Assembly (NCBI GenBank): GCA_964420395.1 | Contig: CAYQTJ010000102.1 | Coordinates: forward strand, 1-10,834 | Source of the DNA: CAVSZB01 sp964420395 | GTDB lineage: Bacteria > Krumholzibacteriota > Krumholzibacteriia > LZORAL124-64-63 | Direction: 5' to 3' | DNA length: 10,834 bases | Part shown: piece by piece, positions 1 to 7,253 of the stretch | Layout: each line of letters begins with the position of its first letter | Numbering within the stretch: position 1 is the first letter of the stretch | Position numbers and translations under genes: made by a program | Notes under the pieces: generated by a model | The model's input: only the letters and a program-made list of their open reading frames with translations | Told to the model about the DNA's origin: nothing | Databases searched by the model: none

Positions 1-601
1 AGATGCTCATGCCGGACTGCAGCGGGATGTCCATGATCGGGAACGGCCTGCCCCTGAGGCTGGCGAACGCGGCGCGCGAGTTGGCGTAGGTGTTGATGCG
101 GATGCCGAACCAGGCCACGCCGTAGCTCCCCGCGATGCCGACCAGGCTGAACGCCAGGATGATGGCGACCTTGATCGCCGGCATGTGCTGGAGCACGCCG
201 AAGTAGAGCAGGATGATGGCGGCGATGAACAGCTCCAGCACGAGCAGCAGCTTGCCCTGCTGGAACAGGTAGGTCTTGCACGTCTCGTAGATGAGGGACG
301 AGATGTCGGCCAGCGACCGGTGCACCGGCATGGCCTTCACCCGGCGCATCATGACCAGGCCGAACAGAAGGCCCAGCACGCACACCCCAAGGCCGACCGT
401 CAGGAGGCCCCGGCCCTGGTCCAGCGGAGGCAGGACCAGATTCGCCTCGCCGCCGCCCTGGTGGGCCGGCGGGGGGACGGCGCCGTGCTGGGCGTGGACC
501 GCCGGCACGGCCAGGGCGAACAGGACGAGCGCGGCCACGGCCGCGGCCGCCCGGACGGGCAGGACGCGACCACGCCGGGCTGGGGCGGGCACACGGTACA
601 T
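1..601 (-). CDS. hppA: Membrane-bound ion-translocating pyrophosphatase, N-terminal part
   Basis: Partial gene: 200 codons from an ATG at 601-599, with the C-terminus beyond the left edge. The family hydrolyses pyrophosphate and uses the energy to pump H+ or Na+ across the membrane. Residues 160-176 (YGVAWFGIRINTYANSR) and the following AAFASLRGRPFPIMDIPLQ are highly typical of HppA, as is SSLIYETCKTYLFQQGK at 101-117. Hydrophobic segments lie at about 18-35, 66-85, 119-137 and 143-160. The first is signal-like and ends in AVHA|Q, and a Gly/Pro-rich linker follows at about 40-60. Start choice: GAGAGGGG sits about 6 bases upstream of the ATG. The residues that decide potassium dependence and pumped ion lie further downstream and are not visible. 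The gene is divergent from the glycosyltransferase. Family assignment is near certain; ion specificity is unknown. Confidence 0.93.
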   Translation of the reverse strand, partial: MYRVPAPARRGRVLPVRAAAAVAALVLFALAVPAVHAQHGAVPPPAHQGGGEANLVLPPLDQGRGLLTVGLGVCVLGLLFGLVMMRRVKAMPVHRSLADISSLIYETCKTYLFQQGKLLLVLELFIAAIILLYFGVLQHMPAIKVAIILAFSLVGIAGSYGVAWFGIRINTYANSRAAFASLRGRPFPIMDIPLQSGMSI

Positions 602-702
602 GACGACCCCTCTCTTGCAGGATGGCGAGATGGCGGAGCCCCGGGGACCGGGCGCTCCCTGGCGACGACGCCGGCACGTTGAAAACACGGTTTCCGCGGT
701 CT

Positions 703-731
703 ATTTGCCCCGCGGAGCCACGATTTGTCAA
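703..731 (-). promoter_or_regulatory. Weak candidate promoter for hppA
   Basis: On the minus strand a consensus -35 TTGACA lies at 731-726. The best -10 at 17 bases is GCAAAT (708-703); CAAATA at 18 bases is an alternative. The -35 is excellent but the -10 is poor. The predicted leader to the hppA ATG would be about 95 bases. An alternative plus-strand reading (TTGAAA 679-684, TATTTG 702-707, 17-base spacer) uses the same A/T patch and is equally weak. Confidence 0.3.
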
Positions 732-771
732 GACGCGATGCGTGTCCGCGGGCCGGCAGGAACACCCGCGC

Positions 772-787
772 GCGTCGAAATCGACGC
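772..787. repeat. Short inverted repeat, possible operator
   Basis: GCGTCGA-AA-TCGACGC is a perfect dyad with 7-base arms around a 2-base centre. It lies between the two divergent candidate promoters, about 40 bases upstream of the hppA -35 and about 65 bases upstream of the glycosyltransferase -35. That is a plausible place for a regulator to bind. With so short a centre it is more likely a protein site than an RNA hairpin. Chance is possible in GC-rich DNA. Confidence 0.4.
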
Positions 788-853
788 CACATGGTAGCCA
801 CGAACGGCCGGGGTGCCAGCGGAAAATGGGCCGTTCCCGGCGCGCCCCCCCGG

Positions 854-882
854 TTGCCCCGCCCCGTCCCCCCTGCTAGGCT
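854..882 (+). promoter_or_regulatory. Candidate sigma-70-like promoter for the glycosyltransferase gene
   Basis: TTGCCC (854-859), a 17-base spacer, then TAGGCT (877-882). The -10 is preceded directly by TGC, giving an extended -10 (TGnTAGGCT). The predicted start near 889 leaves a leader of about 36 bases before the ATG at 925. The hexamers are similar in style to the stronger promoters near 8383 and 8361. Confidence 0.45.
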
Positions 883-908
883 GCGCTCCGGCCCGCGGTC
901 GGGAAGGC

Positions 909-918
909 GGAGGTGATT
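909..918 (+). promoter_or_regulatory. Near-perfect Shine-Dalgarno sequence that decides the glycosyltransferase start
   Basis: GGAGGTGATT is almost the full complement of the 16S rRNA 3' end and lies 6 bases before the ATG at 925. A GTG at 913 in the same frame falls inside this motif. That makes the GTG an unlikely start, although GGGAAGG at 901-907 could serve it weakly. Confidence 0.65.
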
Positions 919-924
919 ACCGGA

Positions 925-2562
925 ATGCAGGATGCGAACGCGTGGGGGGCGCTCCGGCTGCCGGCAGGCCTGGCCCTGCTGGCCGCCCTCCTGATCTTTC
1001 CGGGACTGGGCGCCGGCAGCCTGCACAACCGCGACGAGGCCCGTCACGCGCTCGTGGCCGAGAACATCCTGCGCGACGGCGACTGGCTCACGCTCCACCA
1101 CGAGGAGGCGCCCTACTTCAACAAGGCGCCGCTCAAGTTCTGGCTGACCGCGGTGGCCTTCCGCCTCGGTGGGGTGAACGCCTGGACGGCGCGGCTCTGG
1201 TCGGCGCTCTTCGCCTGGGGCGCCGTCGTCGCGACCGGCCTGCTCGGCGCGCGCCTCTACGACCGGCGCACCGGCCTGCTGGCCGCCTTCATCCTGCTGA
1301 CCTCCACGCAGTTCCTCTACAGCCACTGCGCGCGCACCGGCGAGCTCGACTCCGCCCTGCTGTTCTTCTGGACGTCCGCCTGCCTGCTCGTCGTCGCCGG
1401 CACGCGCCGCCGCCCCCTGTTCTACCTCGGCTGCGCCGCCGTCGGCCTGTGCGGCATGGTCAAGCACCTCGGCTTCGTGCCGGAGCTGCTGCTGATCCTC
1501 GGGCTGTGGCTCGCCCTGGGCGGACAGGGGCGCGCGCTCGGCGCGGCGACCCTGCTGCGCGGACTGGGGATCGTGCTGCTGGTGGCGCTGCCGTGGCACG
1601 TCTGGGAGTACGCGCGGCACGGGGCGGCCTTCACGGCGGTCTACTTCGGGCGCGAAGTCGTCACCCGCGGCCTGGAGTACGCCGCGCCGCGTCCCGACCC
1701 GCGCTACCTGCTGACCGTGCTCAAGGACGGGCTGTTCCCGTGGTCGCTGCTGCTGCCGCTGGCGGCCTGGCGGCTGTCGCGCACCCGCGTCCCGCCGGCG
1801 CTGCGCCCGGGCCTGCTGCCGGCGCTCTGGAGCGTCGTCGTCCTCGCCCTGGTCATGGCCAGCCGCGTGCAGCTGCCGTGGTACGCGCTGCCGGCCTATC
1901 CGGCCCTGGCGATCCTGCTCGGCCGCTTCGTGGCCACGGAGTGGGCGGACCGCCCGACCCGACCCCTCGACGCGCTGATGGCCGCCGTCTGCCTGGTGAT
2001 CGCCCTCTCCCCGGTCAACGTCGGCAGCTTCAACCCGTTCTCCACGCCGGCCCTGGACGGCATGGTGAAGGCGGACCTGTTCGGCCGGCTGGGGGGCGGC
2101 GGCGGGGAGGCGTGGCCCGGGGCGGCGCTGCTGCTGCCGGCCGTCGTGGCGGCACTCGCGGCGGCTGCGGCTGTGCTGCTGTCGGCACGCGGGCCGGTGT
2201 CCGGCCCCGGCGCGACGCGCGCCCGGCGCGTCGCCAGCGTCGCGCTCGGCACGCTGGCGCTGGGGATCGCCGCGGCGCCCCTGCGCTTCGCGGCGACGCG
2301 CACCCCGCTCGACCGGCTGATCGCCGACGCGGCACCGCTGATCGCCGCCGGCGACACGGTGGCGGTCGAGATGGACGCGGAGCAACGGGCCGACGAGCGG
2401 ACCGAATTCTCCCTGCGCCGGCTGCCGGGGCGCCTGGTGCCGCCCCCCGCGCCCGGCGCCCGCTGGCGCCTGGCCTCCGGGGCGGTCCCGCCGCCGGACG
2501 CGTCGGGGCCGTGGCGCGAGGCGCTGCGCCGGTCCGGACTGGTCCTGCTGGAGCGGCGCTGA
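925..2562 (+). CDS. Glycosyltransferase family 39 (ArnT/PMT-like) integral membrane protein
   Basis: A 545-residue polytopic membrane protein. GT39/ArnT-like enzymes move a sugar from a polyprenyl-phosphate donor to lipid A, glycan or protein on the outer face of the inner membrane. The family pattern is visible in the first periplasmic loop: NRDEAR at 35-40, where D37 is the expected catalytic Asp, then GDW at 52-54 and PYFNKAPLKFW at 63-73, matching the usual YxxKPPLxYW. A later CARTGELDS motif fits the conserved second loop. Roughly a dozen hydrophobic segments follow, then a short mostly soluble C-terminal domain (about 455-545) rich in Pro, Ala and Arg. Acceptor and sugar cannot be read from sequence, so no symbol is given. 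The gene stands alone on the plus strand and its stop lies 7 bases from the stop of the convergent permease gene. Family call firm; specific role unknown. Confidence 0.85.
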   Translation: MQDANAWGALRLPAGLALLAALLIFPGLGAGSLHNRDEARHALVAENILRDGDWLTLHHEEAPYFNKAPLKFWLTAVAFRLGGVNAWTARLWSALFAWGAVVATGLLGARLYDRRTGLLAAFILLTSTQFLYSHCARTGELDSALLFFWTSACLLVVAGTRRRPLFYLGCAAVGLCGMVKHLGFVPELLLILGLWLALGGQGRALGAATLLRGLGIVLLVALPWHVWEYARHGAAFTAVYFGREVVTRGLEYAAPRPDPRYLLTVLKDGLFPWSLLLPLAAWRLSRTRVPPALRPGLLPALWSVVVLALVMASRVQLPWYALPAYPALAILLGRFVATEWADRPTRPLDALMAAVCLVIALSPVNVGSFNPFSTPALDGMVKADLFGRLGGGGGEAWPGAALLLPAVVAALAAAAAVLLSARGPVSGPGATRARRVASVALGTLALGIAAAPLRFAATRTPLDRLIADAAPLIAAGDTVAVEMDAEQRADERTEFSLRRLPGRLVPPPAPGARWRLASGAVPPPDASGPWREALRRSGLVLLERR

Positions 2563-2569
2563 GGCGCGG

Positions 2570-3820
2570 CTACTCGTAGCGGAGCGCCTCCACCGGGTCC
2601 ATCCGCGCCGCGCGGTTGGCCGGGTAGACGCCGAAGATCACCCCGATGGCGACCGAGAACAGCACGGCGCCGAGGGTGACCCAGGGGGAGATCGCGAACG
2701 GGAAGTGCAGCAGTTTGGTGGTTCCCCAGGAGAGCAGGTAGCCGAGGACGATGCCGACCAGGCCGCCGATGCCGGTCAGCGTGCCGGCCTCGATCAGCAC
2801 CTGCGTCAGCAGGTCCTGGCGGCGCGCGCCGACCGCCATGCGGATGCCGATCTCGCGCGTGCGCTCCGTCACCGAAATCAGCATGATGTTCATCACGCCG
2901 ATGCCGCCGACCATCAGGCCGATCGACGACAGCACGACCAGCACCAGCGCCACCGCCTGGGTCACCTTGTCGACCAGCTCGCCGTAGGTCTCCGACGCGA
3001 CGACCTCGAAATCGTTCGGCTCGCCAGGTGCGAGGCGCCGCACCTGGCGCAGGGCCCCGATGAGGTCGGTCAGGACCGCCTCGGTCTCGAAACCCTCGGC
3101 CACGGTGGCGGCGACGTTGCGGTCCTCCTGGTACTTGTTGGCGAAGTCCTTCTCGAAGGCGGTCCACGGCACCGCCACGAAGTTGTCGCCGAACGACCCC
3201 ATCAGCTGCTTGCGCGCCTCCATGGCCCCCACGATCAGGTAGGGACGGCCGTAGAGGTTGAGCACCTTGCCGATCGGATCCTGGCGCGGGAAGAGATCGG
3301 CGCGCGGGCCGTTGCCGAGCACGCAGACGCGGGCGCGCGACGACACCTCGCCGGCGGTGAAGTAGCGGCCGTCCTCGAGCGTGAACGAGAAGAGGTAGGG
3401 GAAGTTCTCGCTGGTGCCGAAGACCTGCACGAAGTTCGTGCGCTCCTTCTCGTAGTGCAGGACCGTGCCGTCGTTGTTGCTGACGAAGTAGTCGACCCGG
3501 TCCACCCCGTCCACGCCACGCGCCGCGTCGATGCACTCCGGCTCGATCTGCGGCCGGCGCAGCAGCTTCTCGATGTCCTCGCCGCCCATGCCGGTGAAGC
3601 GGGCCACGTAGAGGTAAGGTCGGCCGGCCGAGACGATGTCGTTGCGGATCTTGTTGCTCAGGCCGCCCACGATCGTCACGATCGCCAGCAGGGTGGCCAC
3701 GCCGATCGCCACGCCGAGGATCAGCAGGCCGCTGCGCATCCGATGGCCGCGCATCGTGTTCGCGGCCTGGCCGAGGCTCTCCCGGAGGTGCAGCGCGGCG
3801 CGCTCGCGCAGGTCATTCAT
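2570..3820 (-). CDS. ABC transporter permease, MacB/FtsX type (second permease of the operon)
   Basis: 416 residues with the four-helix MacB plan: one transmembrane helix near the N-terminus (about 30-53), a large periplasmic domain (about 55-285, the MacB periplasmic core type), and three C-terminal helices (about 290-315, 347-368, 382-402). Diagnostic motifs are MNIMLISVTERTREIGIRMAVGA, which carries the cytoplasmic coupling region, and the terminal DPVEALRYE. MacB-type permeases do not channel substrate through the membrane. They transmit ATP-driven motion to a periplasmic adaptor. The ATG overlaps the upstream permease stop (ATGAATGA, 8 shared bases), and GGTGGAGG lies about 10 bases upstream, so translation is probably coupled. 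The protein is a diverged paralogue of its neighbour and they may form a heterodimer. Substrate unknown. Confidence 0.9.
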   Translation of the reverse strand: MNDLRERAALHLRESLGQAANTMRGHRMRSGLLILGVAIGVATLLAIVTIVGGLSNKIRNDIVSAGRPYLYVARFTGMGGEDIEKLLRRPQIEPECIDAARGVDGVDRVDYFVSNNDGTVLHYEKERTNFVQVFGTSENFPYLFSFTLEDGRYFTAGEVSSRARVCVLGNGPRADLFPRQDPIGKVLNLYGRPYLIVGAMEARKQLMGSFGDNFVAVPWTAFEKDFANKYQEDRNVAATVAEGFETEAVLTDLIGALRQVRRLAPGEPNDFEVVASETYGELVDKVTQAVALVLVVLSSIGLMVGGIGVMNIMLISVTERTREIGIRMAVGARRQDLLTQVLIEAGTLTGIGGLVGIVLGYLLSWGTTKLLHFPFAISPWVTLGAVLFSVAIGVIFGVYPANRAARMDPVEALRYE

Positions 3821-5042
3821 AGCGCAGCGCCTCCACCGGATCGAGGCTGGCGGCCTTCCAGGCCGGATAGGTGCCGAAGAACAGCCCGATCAGCAGGGTC
3901 ACGCCAACGCCCAGGCCGATCGCCCAGGCGGCGAACGCGAACGGCAGGGGCGAGAGGAGCGTGACCAGGCCGGCCAGGCCGAAGCCGAGCGAGATGCCGA
4001 GTATCCCCCCCACGAGCGACAGCGTCATCGCCTCCACCAGGAACTGCCACAGCACGGCCCCCCGCGTCGCGCCGAGGGCCTTGCGCACGCCGATCTCGCG
4101 GGTCCGCTCGGTGACGGCGATCAGCATGATGTTCATCAGCACGATGCCGCCGATGACCAGGCTGATGCCGACCAGCGGCGTGAGCGCCCCGTAGATCGCC
4201 TTCGAGATGCCGGCCCACAGGCTGAGCAGCTGGTCGGGCGTCTGCACGGCGAAGTCGTCCTCCTCGAGCGGGCGCAGCCGGTGACGCATGCGCATCAGGA
4301 AGCGCGCCTCGTCGCGCACGTCCTCGATCGAGCGCACGTCGCCGGCGGCGACCTTGATGTCCACCGACTCGCGCGCGCCGAACACCTTCTCGTACGTCGA
4401 GATGGGAATCACCGCGAACTGGTTGCGGTTGTTGCCGAGCACCGTGCCCCGGTCCTCGACCACCCCCACGACCTCGAAGTGGCGCGGCCCGATCTTGATG
4501 GTCCGTCCCGTGGGATCGGCGATGCCGGGGAACAGGTCGCGCGCCACGTCCCAGCCGATGACCGCCACCGGGCGGCTGGCCGCCACGTCCTGCGGCGCGA
4601 GGTGCCGGCCGAGCGCCAGCGGGATGTCCTCCAGCAGCGGGTAGTCCTCGGTCTTGCCGCGCACCTGCGCGCCGCGGAACGACCGCGAACCGGCGCGCAG
4701 GTCGGCCTGCGTGCCGAGCGCCGCGGAGACGGCGCGCGCGCCCTCCATCTTCTCCAGGAGCCAGTCGCGGTCGGCCACGGTCAGCTCCGGGTTGTTCAGC
4801 GAGCGCAGGAAGGCGTCGAAGTCGGTCAGGAACTGCAGCCCGTTGACGCGGGTGATCGTGAAGACGTCGGTGCCCTCGTCGAGCACCTTCTGGCGCGCGT
4901 AGGTGTCGATGCCGTTGATCAGCGACACGACGGCGATCACGGACATCGTGCCGACGATGTTGCCGAGCAGCGTCAGAAAGGTCCGCAGCTTGTTGGTGCG
5001 GAGGCTCTGCAGGGCGATGCGCGCCCCCTCGAGCAGGTTCAT
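3813..5042 (-). CDS. ABC transporter permease, MacB/FtsX type (first permease of the operon)
   Basis: 409 residues with the same plan as the next gene: an N-terminal helix (about 20-43), a periplasmic domain (about 45-280), and three C-terminal helices (about 287-309, 337-366, 369-393). The conserved cytoplasmic motif is MNIMLIAVTERTREIGVRKALGATR and the protein ends in DPVEALRYE. Start: ATG at 5042-5040 preceded by GAGGGGG about 7 bases upstream. It lies 45 bases after the adaptor gene. In related loci an ATP-binding subunit of the LolD/MacB type usually sits at this point, and none is present in the window. The N-terminal region (RTNKLRTFLTLLGNIVGTMSVIAVVSL) is also typical. It probably works with the adaptor and the second permease as an envelope exporter. 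Substrate unknown. Confidence 0.9.
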   Translation of the reverse strand: MNLLEGARIALQSLRTNKLRTFLTLLGNIVGTMSVIAVVSLINGIDTYARQKVLDEGTDVFTITRVNGLQFLTDFDAFLRSLNNPELTVADRDWLLEKMEGARAVSAALGTQADLRAGSRSFRGAQVRGKTEDYPLLEDIPLALGRHLAPQDVAASRPVAVIGWDVARDLFPGIADPTGRTIKIGPRHFEVVGVVEDRGTVLGNNRNQFAVIPISTYEKVFGARESVDIKVAAGDVRSIEDVRDEARFLMRMRHRLRPLEEDDFAVQTPDQLLSLWAGISKAIYGALTPLVGISLVIGGIVLMNIMLIAVTERTREIGVRKALGATRGAVLWQFLVEAMTLSLVGGILGISLGFGLAGLVTLLSPLPFAFAAWAIGLGVGVTLLIGLFFGTYPAWKAASLDPVEALRYE

Positions 5043-5087
5043 GCCGCCGCCCCCTCAGCCATCCGCCGGTTGGTCGTGGTCACGCCG

Positions 5088-6398
5088 TCAGTCCCCGCCG
5101 CGACCGCGGCCGCCCTCGTCGCCGCCGCCCTTGCCCTTGGCCTTGGCCTCCTTGACCTTGTCGCCGTGCTGGAGGTCGCGCAGCCGGCGGAACGGGCCGG
5201 TCACGATCTGTTCGCCGCCCGCGAGCCCCTCGAGCACCTCGAAGGCGTCGTCGCCGGCGATGCCGAGCTTGACCGGCCGGAAGCTGGCCACGCCGTTCTC
5301 GACCACGAACACCCCCTCCTTCTCCTTCTCCTTGCCCTTTGCGGCCTTCGCGGTGGTGTCGGCCGGGGCGGGCGCCGGGGCGCTCTTCGCGCCGCGACGG
5401 CCGCCGCGCCCGAGCTTGGGCTCCGGCGGCCACTTGCGCGCCGTCACCGCGCCCATCGGCGCGGCGACCACCTGCTTGCGCTCGGCAGTCGTGATCTCGG
5501 CCTTCGCGGTCAGGCCGGGCCGCACGTCCGGAACGCGATTGTCGAGCGCGATCTTGACCTCGAAGTCGACCGCCTGCTGACCGGTGCCGGCCCCGGTCAG
5601 GATCGGGCTGTTGCCGATCTCGGCGACGTGGCCGACGAACGAGGTGTCGGGAAAGGCGTCGATCTCGATCTTCGCCGCCTGCCCGATGGCGACCTTCACC
5701 ACTTCGGTCTCGTCGACCTGCACGCGCGCCTCGAGCAGGCCGAGGTCGGAGATGACCGCGAGCACGGTGCCCGGATTGTTGATCGTGCCCATGATCGCGC
5801 TCTCCCCCTCCTTCACGTTCAGGCGGGTGACCAGCCCGGCCATCGGCGCGGTGATCGTGCAGCGGCTCAGGTTGTGGCGCGCCTGCTCGAGCCCGGCCTC
5901 CTGCTGGCGCAGGCGGCTGCGGGCCGCCTCCACCGTGGCGCGCTGCACCCGTTCCGCCGTTTCGGCCGTGGTGAGCTGTTCCTGCGTCTGCAGCCCCTGC
6001 TGGAACAGCGCCCGCGCCCGCTCCAGGTCGAGCGTCGCCTTGTCGGCCTGCGCCTCGGACAGGCGCAGATCGGCCTGCGACGTCCGCACGGCCGCCTCGT
6101 AGCTGCGGGCCGCGGAGGCGTACTCCGTGGGATCGATCTCGAGCATGAACTGTCCCTGGGTGACCGTGTCCCCCTCCGCCACGTCCAGCCGCGTGATCTT
6201 GCCGAGCACCGTGGCGCTGATGTTCACCGCCTCCTTGGCGTCGATCGTGCCCGAGGCGGTGACGACGGCGGTCAGGTCCTTGCGCCCCACCTTCTCCATC
6301 TCGACCGGCGTCCCGCGCTCGCGCGTGCGCCCGAGATTCACGCCGACCAGGGCGATCAGGACGACCGCGCCCCCTCCGATGAGCCAACCCTTCTTCAC
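5088..6398 (-). CDS. Periplasmic adaptor (membrane fusion protein, HlyD/MacA type)
   Basis: 436 residues that would link an inner-membrane transporter to the outer envelope. An N-terminal membrane anchor spans about 5-22. The first lipoyl half is at about 45-90 (ASGTIDAKEAVNISATVLG). An alpha-helical coiled-coil hairpin rich in Ala, Glu, Arg and Gln covers about 93-177. The second lipoyl half starts at TITAPMAGLVTRLNVKEG (181-198), followed by beta-barrel sequence with ISDLGLLEARVQVDETEV (216-233). A Pro/Ala/Lys-rich insert at about 323-361 splits the barrel from the membrane-proximal domain, and the last 20 or so residues are Lys/Gly/Arg-rich. The start is GTG at 6398-6396, supported by GGGGAGG 5 bases upstream. 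It follows the Yip1-family gene by 42 bases. It is not a lipoprotein: there is no lipobox Cys. Family assignment secure, cargo unknown. Confidence 0.92.
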   Translation of the reverse strand: MKKGWLIGGGAVVLIALVGVNLGRTRERGTPVEMEKVGRKDLTAVVTASGTIDAKEAVNISATVLGKITRLDVAEGDTVTQGQFMLEIDPTEYASAARSYEAAVRTSQADLRLSEAQADKATLDLERARALFQQGLQTQEQLTTAETAERVQRATVEAARSRLRQQEAGLEQARHNLSRCTITAPMAGLVTRLNVKEGESAIMGTINNPGTVLAVISDLGLLEARVQVDETEVVKVAIGQAAKIEIDAFPDTSFVGHVAEIGNSPILTGAGTGQQAVDFEVKIALDNRVPDVRPGLTAKAEITTAERKQVVAAPMGAVTARKWPPEPKLGRGGRRGAKSAPAPAPADTTAKAAKGKEKEKEGVFVVENGVASFRPVKLGIAGDDAFEVLEGLAGGEQIVTGPFRRLRDLQHGDKVKEAKAKGKGGGDEGGRGRGGD

Positions 6399-6440
6399 GG
6401 AGACCTCCCCGCCGCGGCCGGCTGGCGCCGGCCGCCGCGC

Positions 6441-7196
6441 CTAGAGGAACAGCCGGCCGATGCCGATCATGACCAGGCTCATGAGCAGCCACGGCAGGAC
6501 GGTGACCAAGACGGCCTTGCCACGGGCGAACCCGTGGATCTTCTCGAAGCCGATGACCATGACCGCCACGGCCCAGATCGAGAACAGATCGAATATGCTC
6601 AGCAGCTGATGCCCGAGCGAGAGGGGATCCCCCGGCGCGAGCGCGCTCAGGCCGGTGCTGACCTCCATCACCGAGTGCTTGGCGAAGACCAGCGGCAGCT
6701 TCACGAGCGAGCCGAGTCCGAACGAGATGAGGCCGGCCCAGAAGACGACCCCCATCACCTGCTTGAAGGTGCCGGTGCCGCCGGCCAGCTTGCCGAACAG
6801 CAGGAACACGAGGCCCGACACGAACACCGCGATCCAGCCCCCCGCGGCCGCCGAGATGGTCGACGTGATCCGCTTCGCCATGCTCGGATTGAGCGCCTGC
6901 TCCTCCGCGAGCTGGATCTGCTCGGGGGTCATCATCCGGCCGAGCCTGGTCTCCTTCATCATGTCGATCTGCTCCGGACCGGCGATGGTCGCGGTCAGGG
7001 CAGAGAAGAGCGCCATCACGGCCATGATCAACAGCCCGGCGACCAGCCAGCGGGGATTGGCCTTCACGGCGTCCATGGCGCGGCCGGGCGCGGTGAAGAC
7101 CGCGATCAGGCGCGCGAACAGGCCCGGCTCCGGGCCCGCGGGCGAGGCAGGCTCGGGCGGCTGAGGCGTCGCCGGCTTCCAGGTCTCGTCCTGCAT
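6441..7196 (-). CDS. Yip1-domain integral membrane protein
   Basis: 251 residues. A Pro/Glu-rich cytosolic N-terminus (1-24) precedes GLFARLIAVFTAPGRAMDAV, the typical entry to bacterial Yip1-domain proteins (a family with an amphipathic segment before the first helix). Five hydrophobic segments follow at about 49-72, 117-139, 142-172, 196-222 and 228-251, and the protein ends inside or just after the last helix. The function of bacterial Yip1 proteins is not established. Position as first gene of an adaptor/permease operon suggests a membrane accessory to that exporter, but this is inference from neighbourhood only. Start: ATG at 7196-7194 with AGGAGGA about 7 bases upstream. Probably co-transcribed with the adaptor gene. 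Confidence 0.8.
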   Translation of the reverse strand: MQDETWKPATPQPPEPASPAGPEPGLFARLIAVFTAPGRAMDAVKANPRWLVAGLLIMAVMALFSALTATIAGPEQIDMMKETRLGRMMTPEQIQLAEEQALNPSMAKRITSTISAAAGGWIAVFVSGLVFLLFGKLAGGTGTFKQVMGVVFWAGLISFGLGSLVKLPLVFAKHSVMEVSTGLSALAPGDPLSLGHQLLSIFDLFSIWAVAVMVIGFEKIHGFARGKAVLVTVLPWLLMSLVMIGIGRLFL

Positions 7197-7228
7197 CGTA
7201 CACTCCTCCTGCTGGGGTACGGTCCGAT

Positions 7229-7253
7229 CCCGCGCGGGCGTCCCTACGGGACG
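7229..7253. repeat. Two adjacent short palindromes between ilvC and the yip1-like gene
   Basis: CCCGCGCGGG (7229-7238) is a perfect 10-base palindrome. Directly next to it, CGTCCC-TAC-GGGACG (7239-7253) forms a 6-base-pair stem with a 3-base loop. Together with the larger hairpin at 7254-7289 this makes three dyads back to back in the transcript leaving ilvC. Confidence 0.5.

Larger units (their letters stand above)
602..924. other. Divergent intergenic region between hppA and the glycosyltransferase gene
   Basis: This 323-base stretch holds no convincing gene; the reading frames across it are short and lack ribosome binding sites. It contains the ribosome binding sites of both flanking genes, a candidate promoter for each, a 16-base dyad at 772-787, and two copies of the palindrome CCGCGG (694-699 and 710-715) around an A/T-richer patch. 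The A/T-richer patches at about 678-707 and 721-732 stand out against the GC-rich background, as expected for promoter DNA. No RNA gene was recognised. Confidence 0.7.

Noticed and set aside
738..797. Small ATG frame of 19 codons in the hppA-glycosyltransferase gap
   Set aside because: No ribosome binding site, no recognisable features, and it crosses the dyad at 772-787. Most likely chance.
913..924. GTG at 913 as the glycosyltransferase start
   Set aside because: It sits inside the near-perfect ribosome binding site that serves ATG 925. It remains possible but less likely.
400..2385. A 661-codon minus-strand frame antisense to the glycosyltransferase
   Set aside because: Arg/Gln/Gly-rich low-complexity translation, overlaps the well-supported hppA start and the whole intergenic region, and has no family motif. 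A composition shadow.
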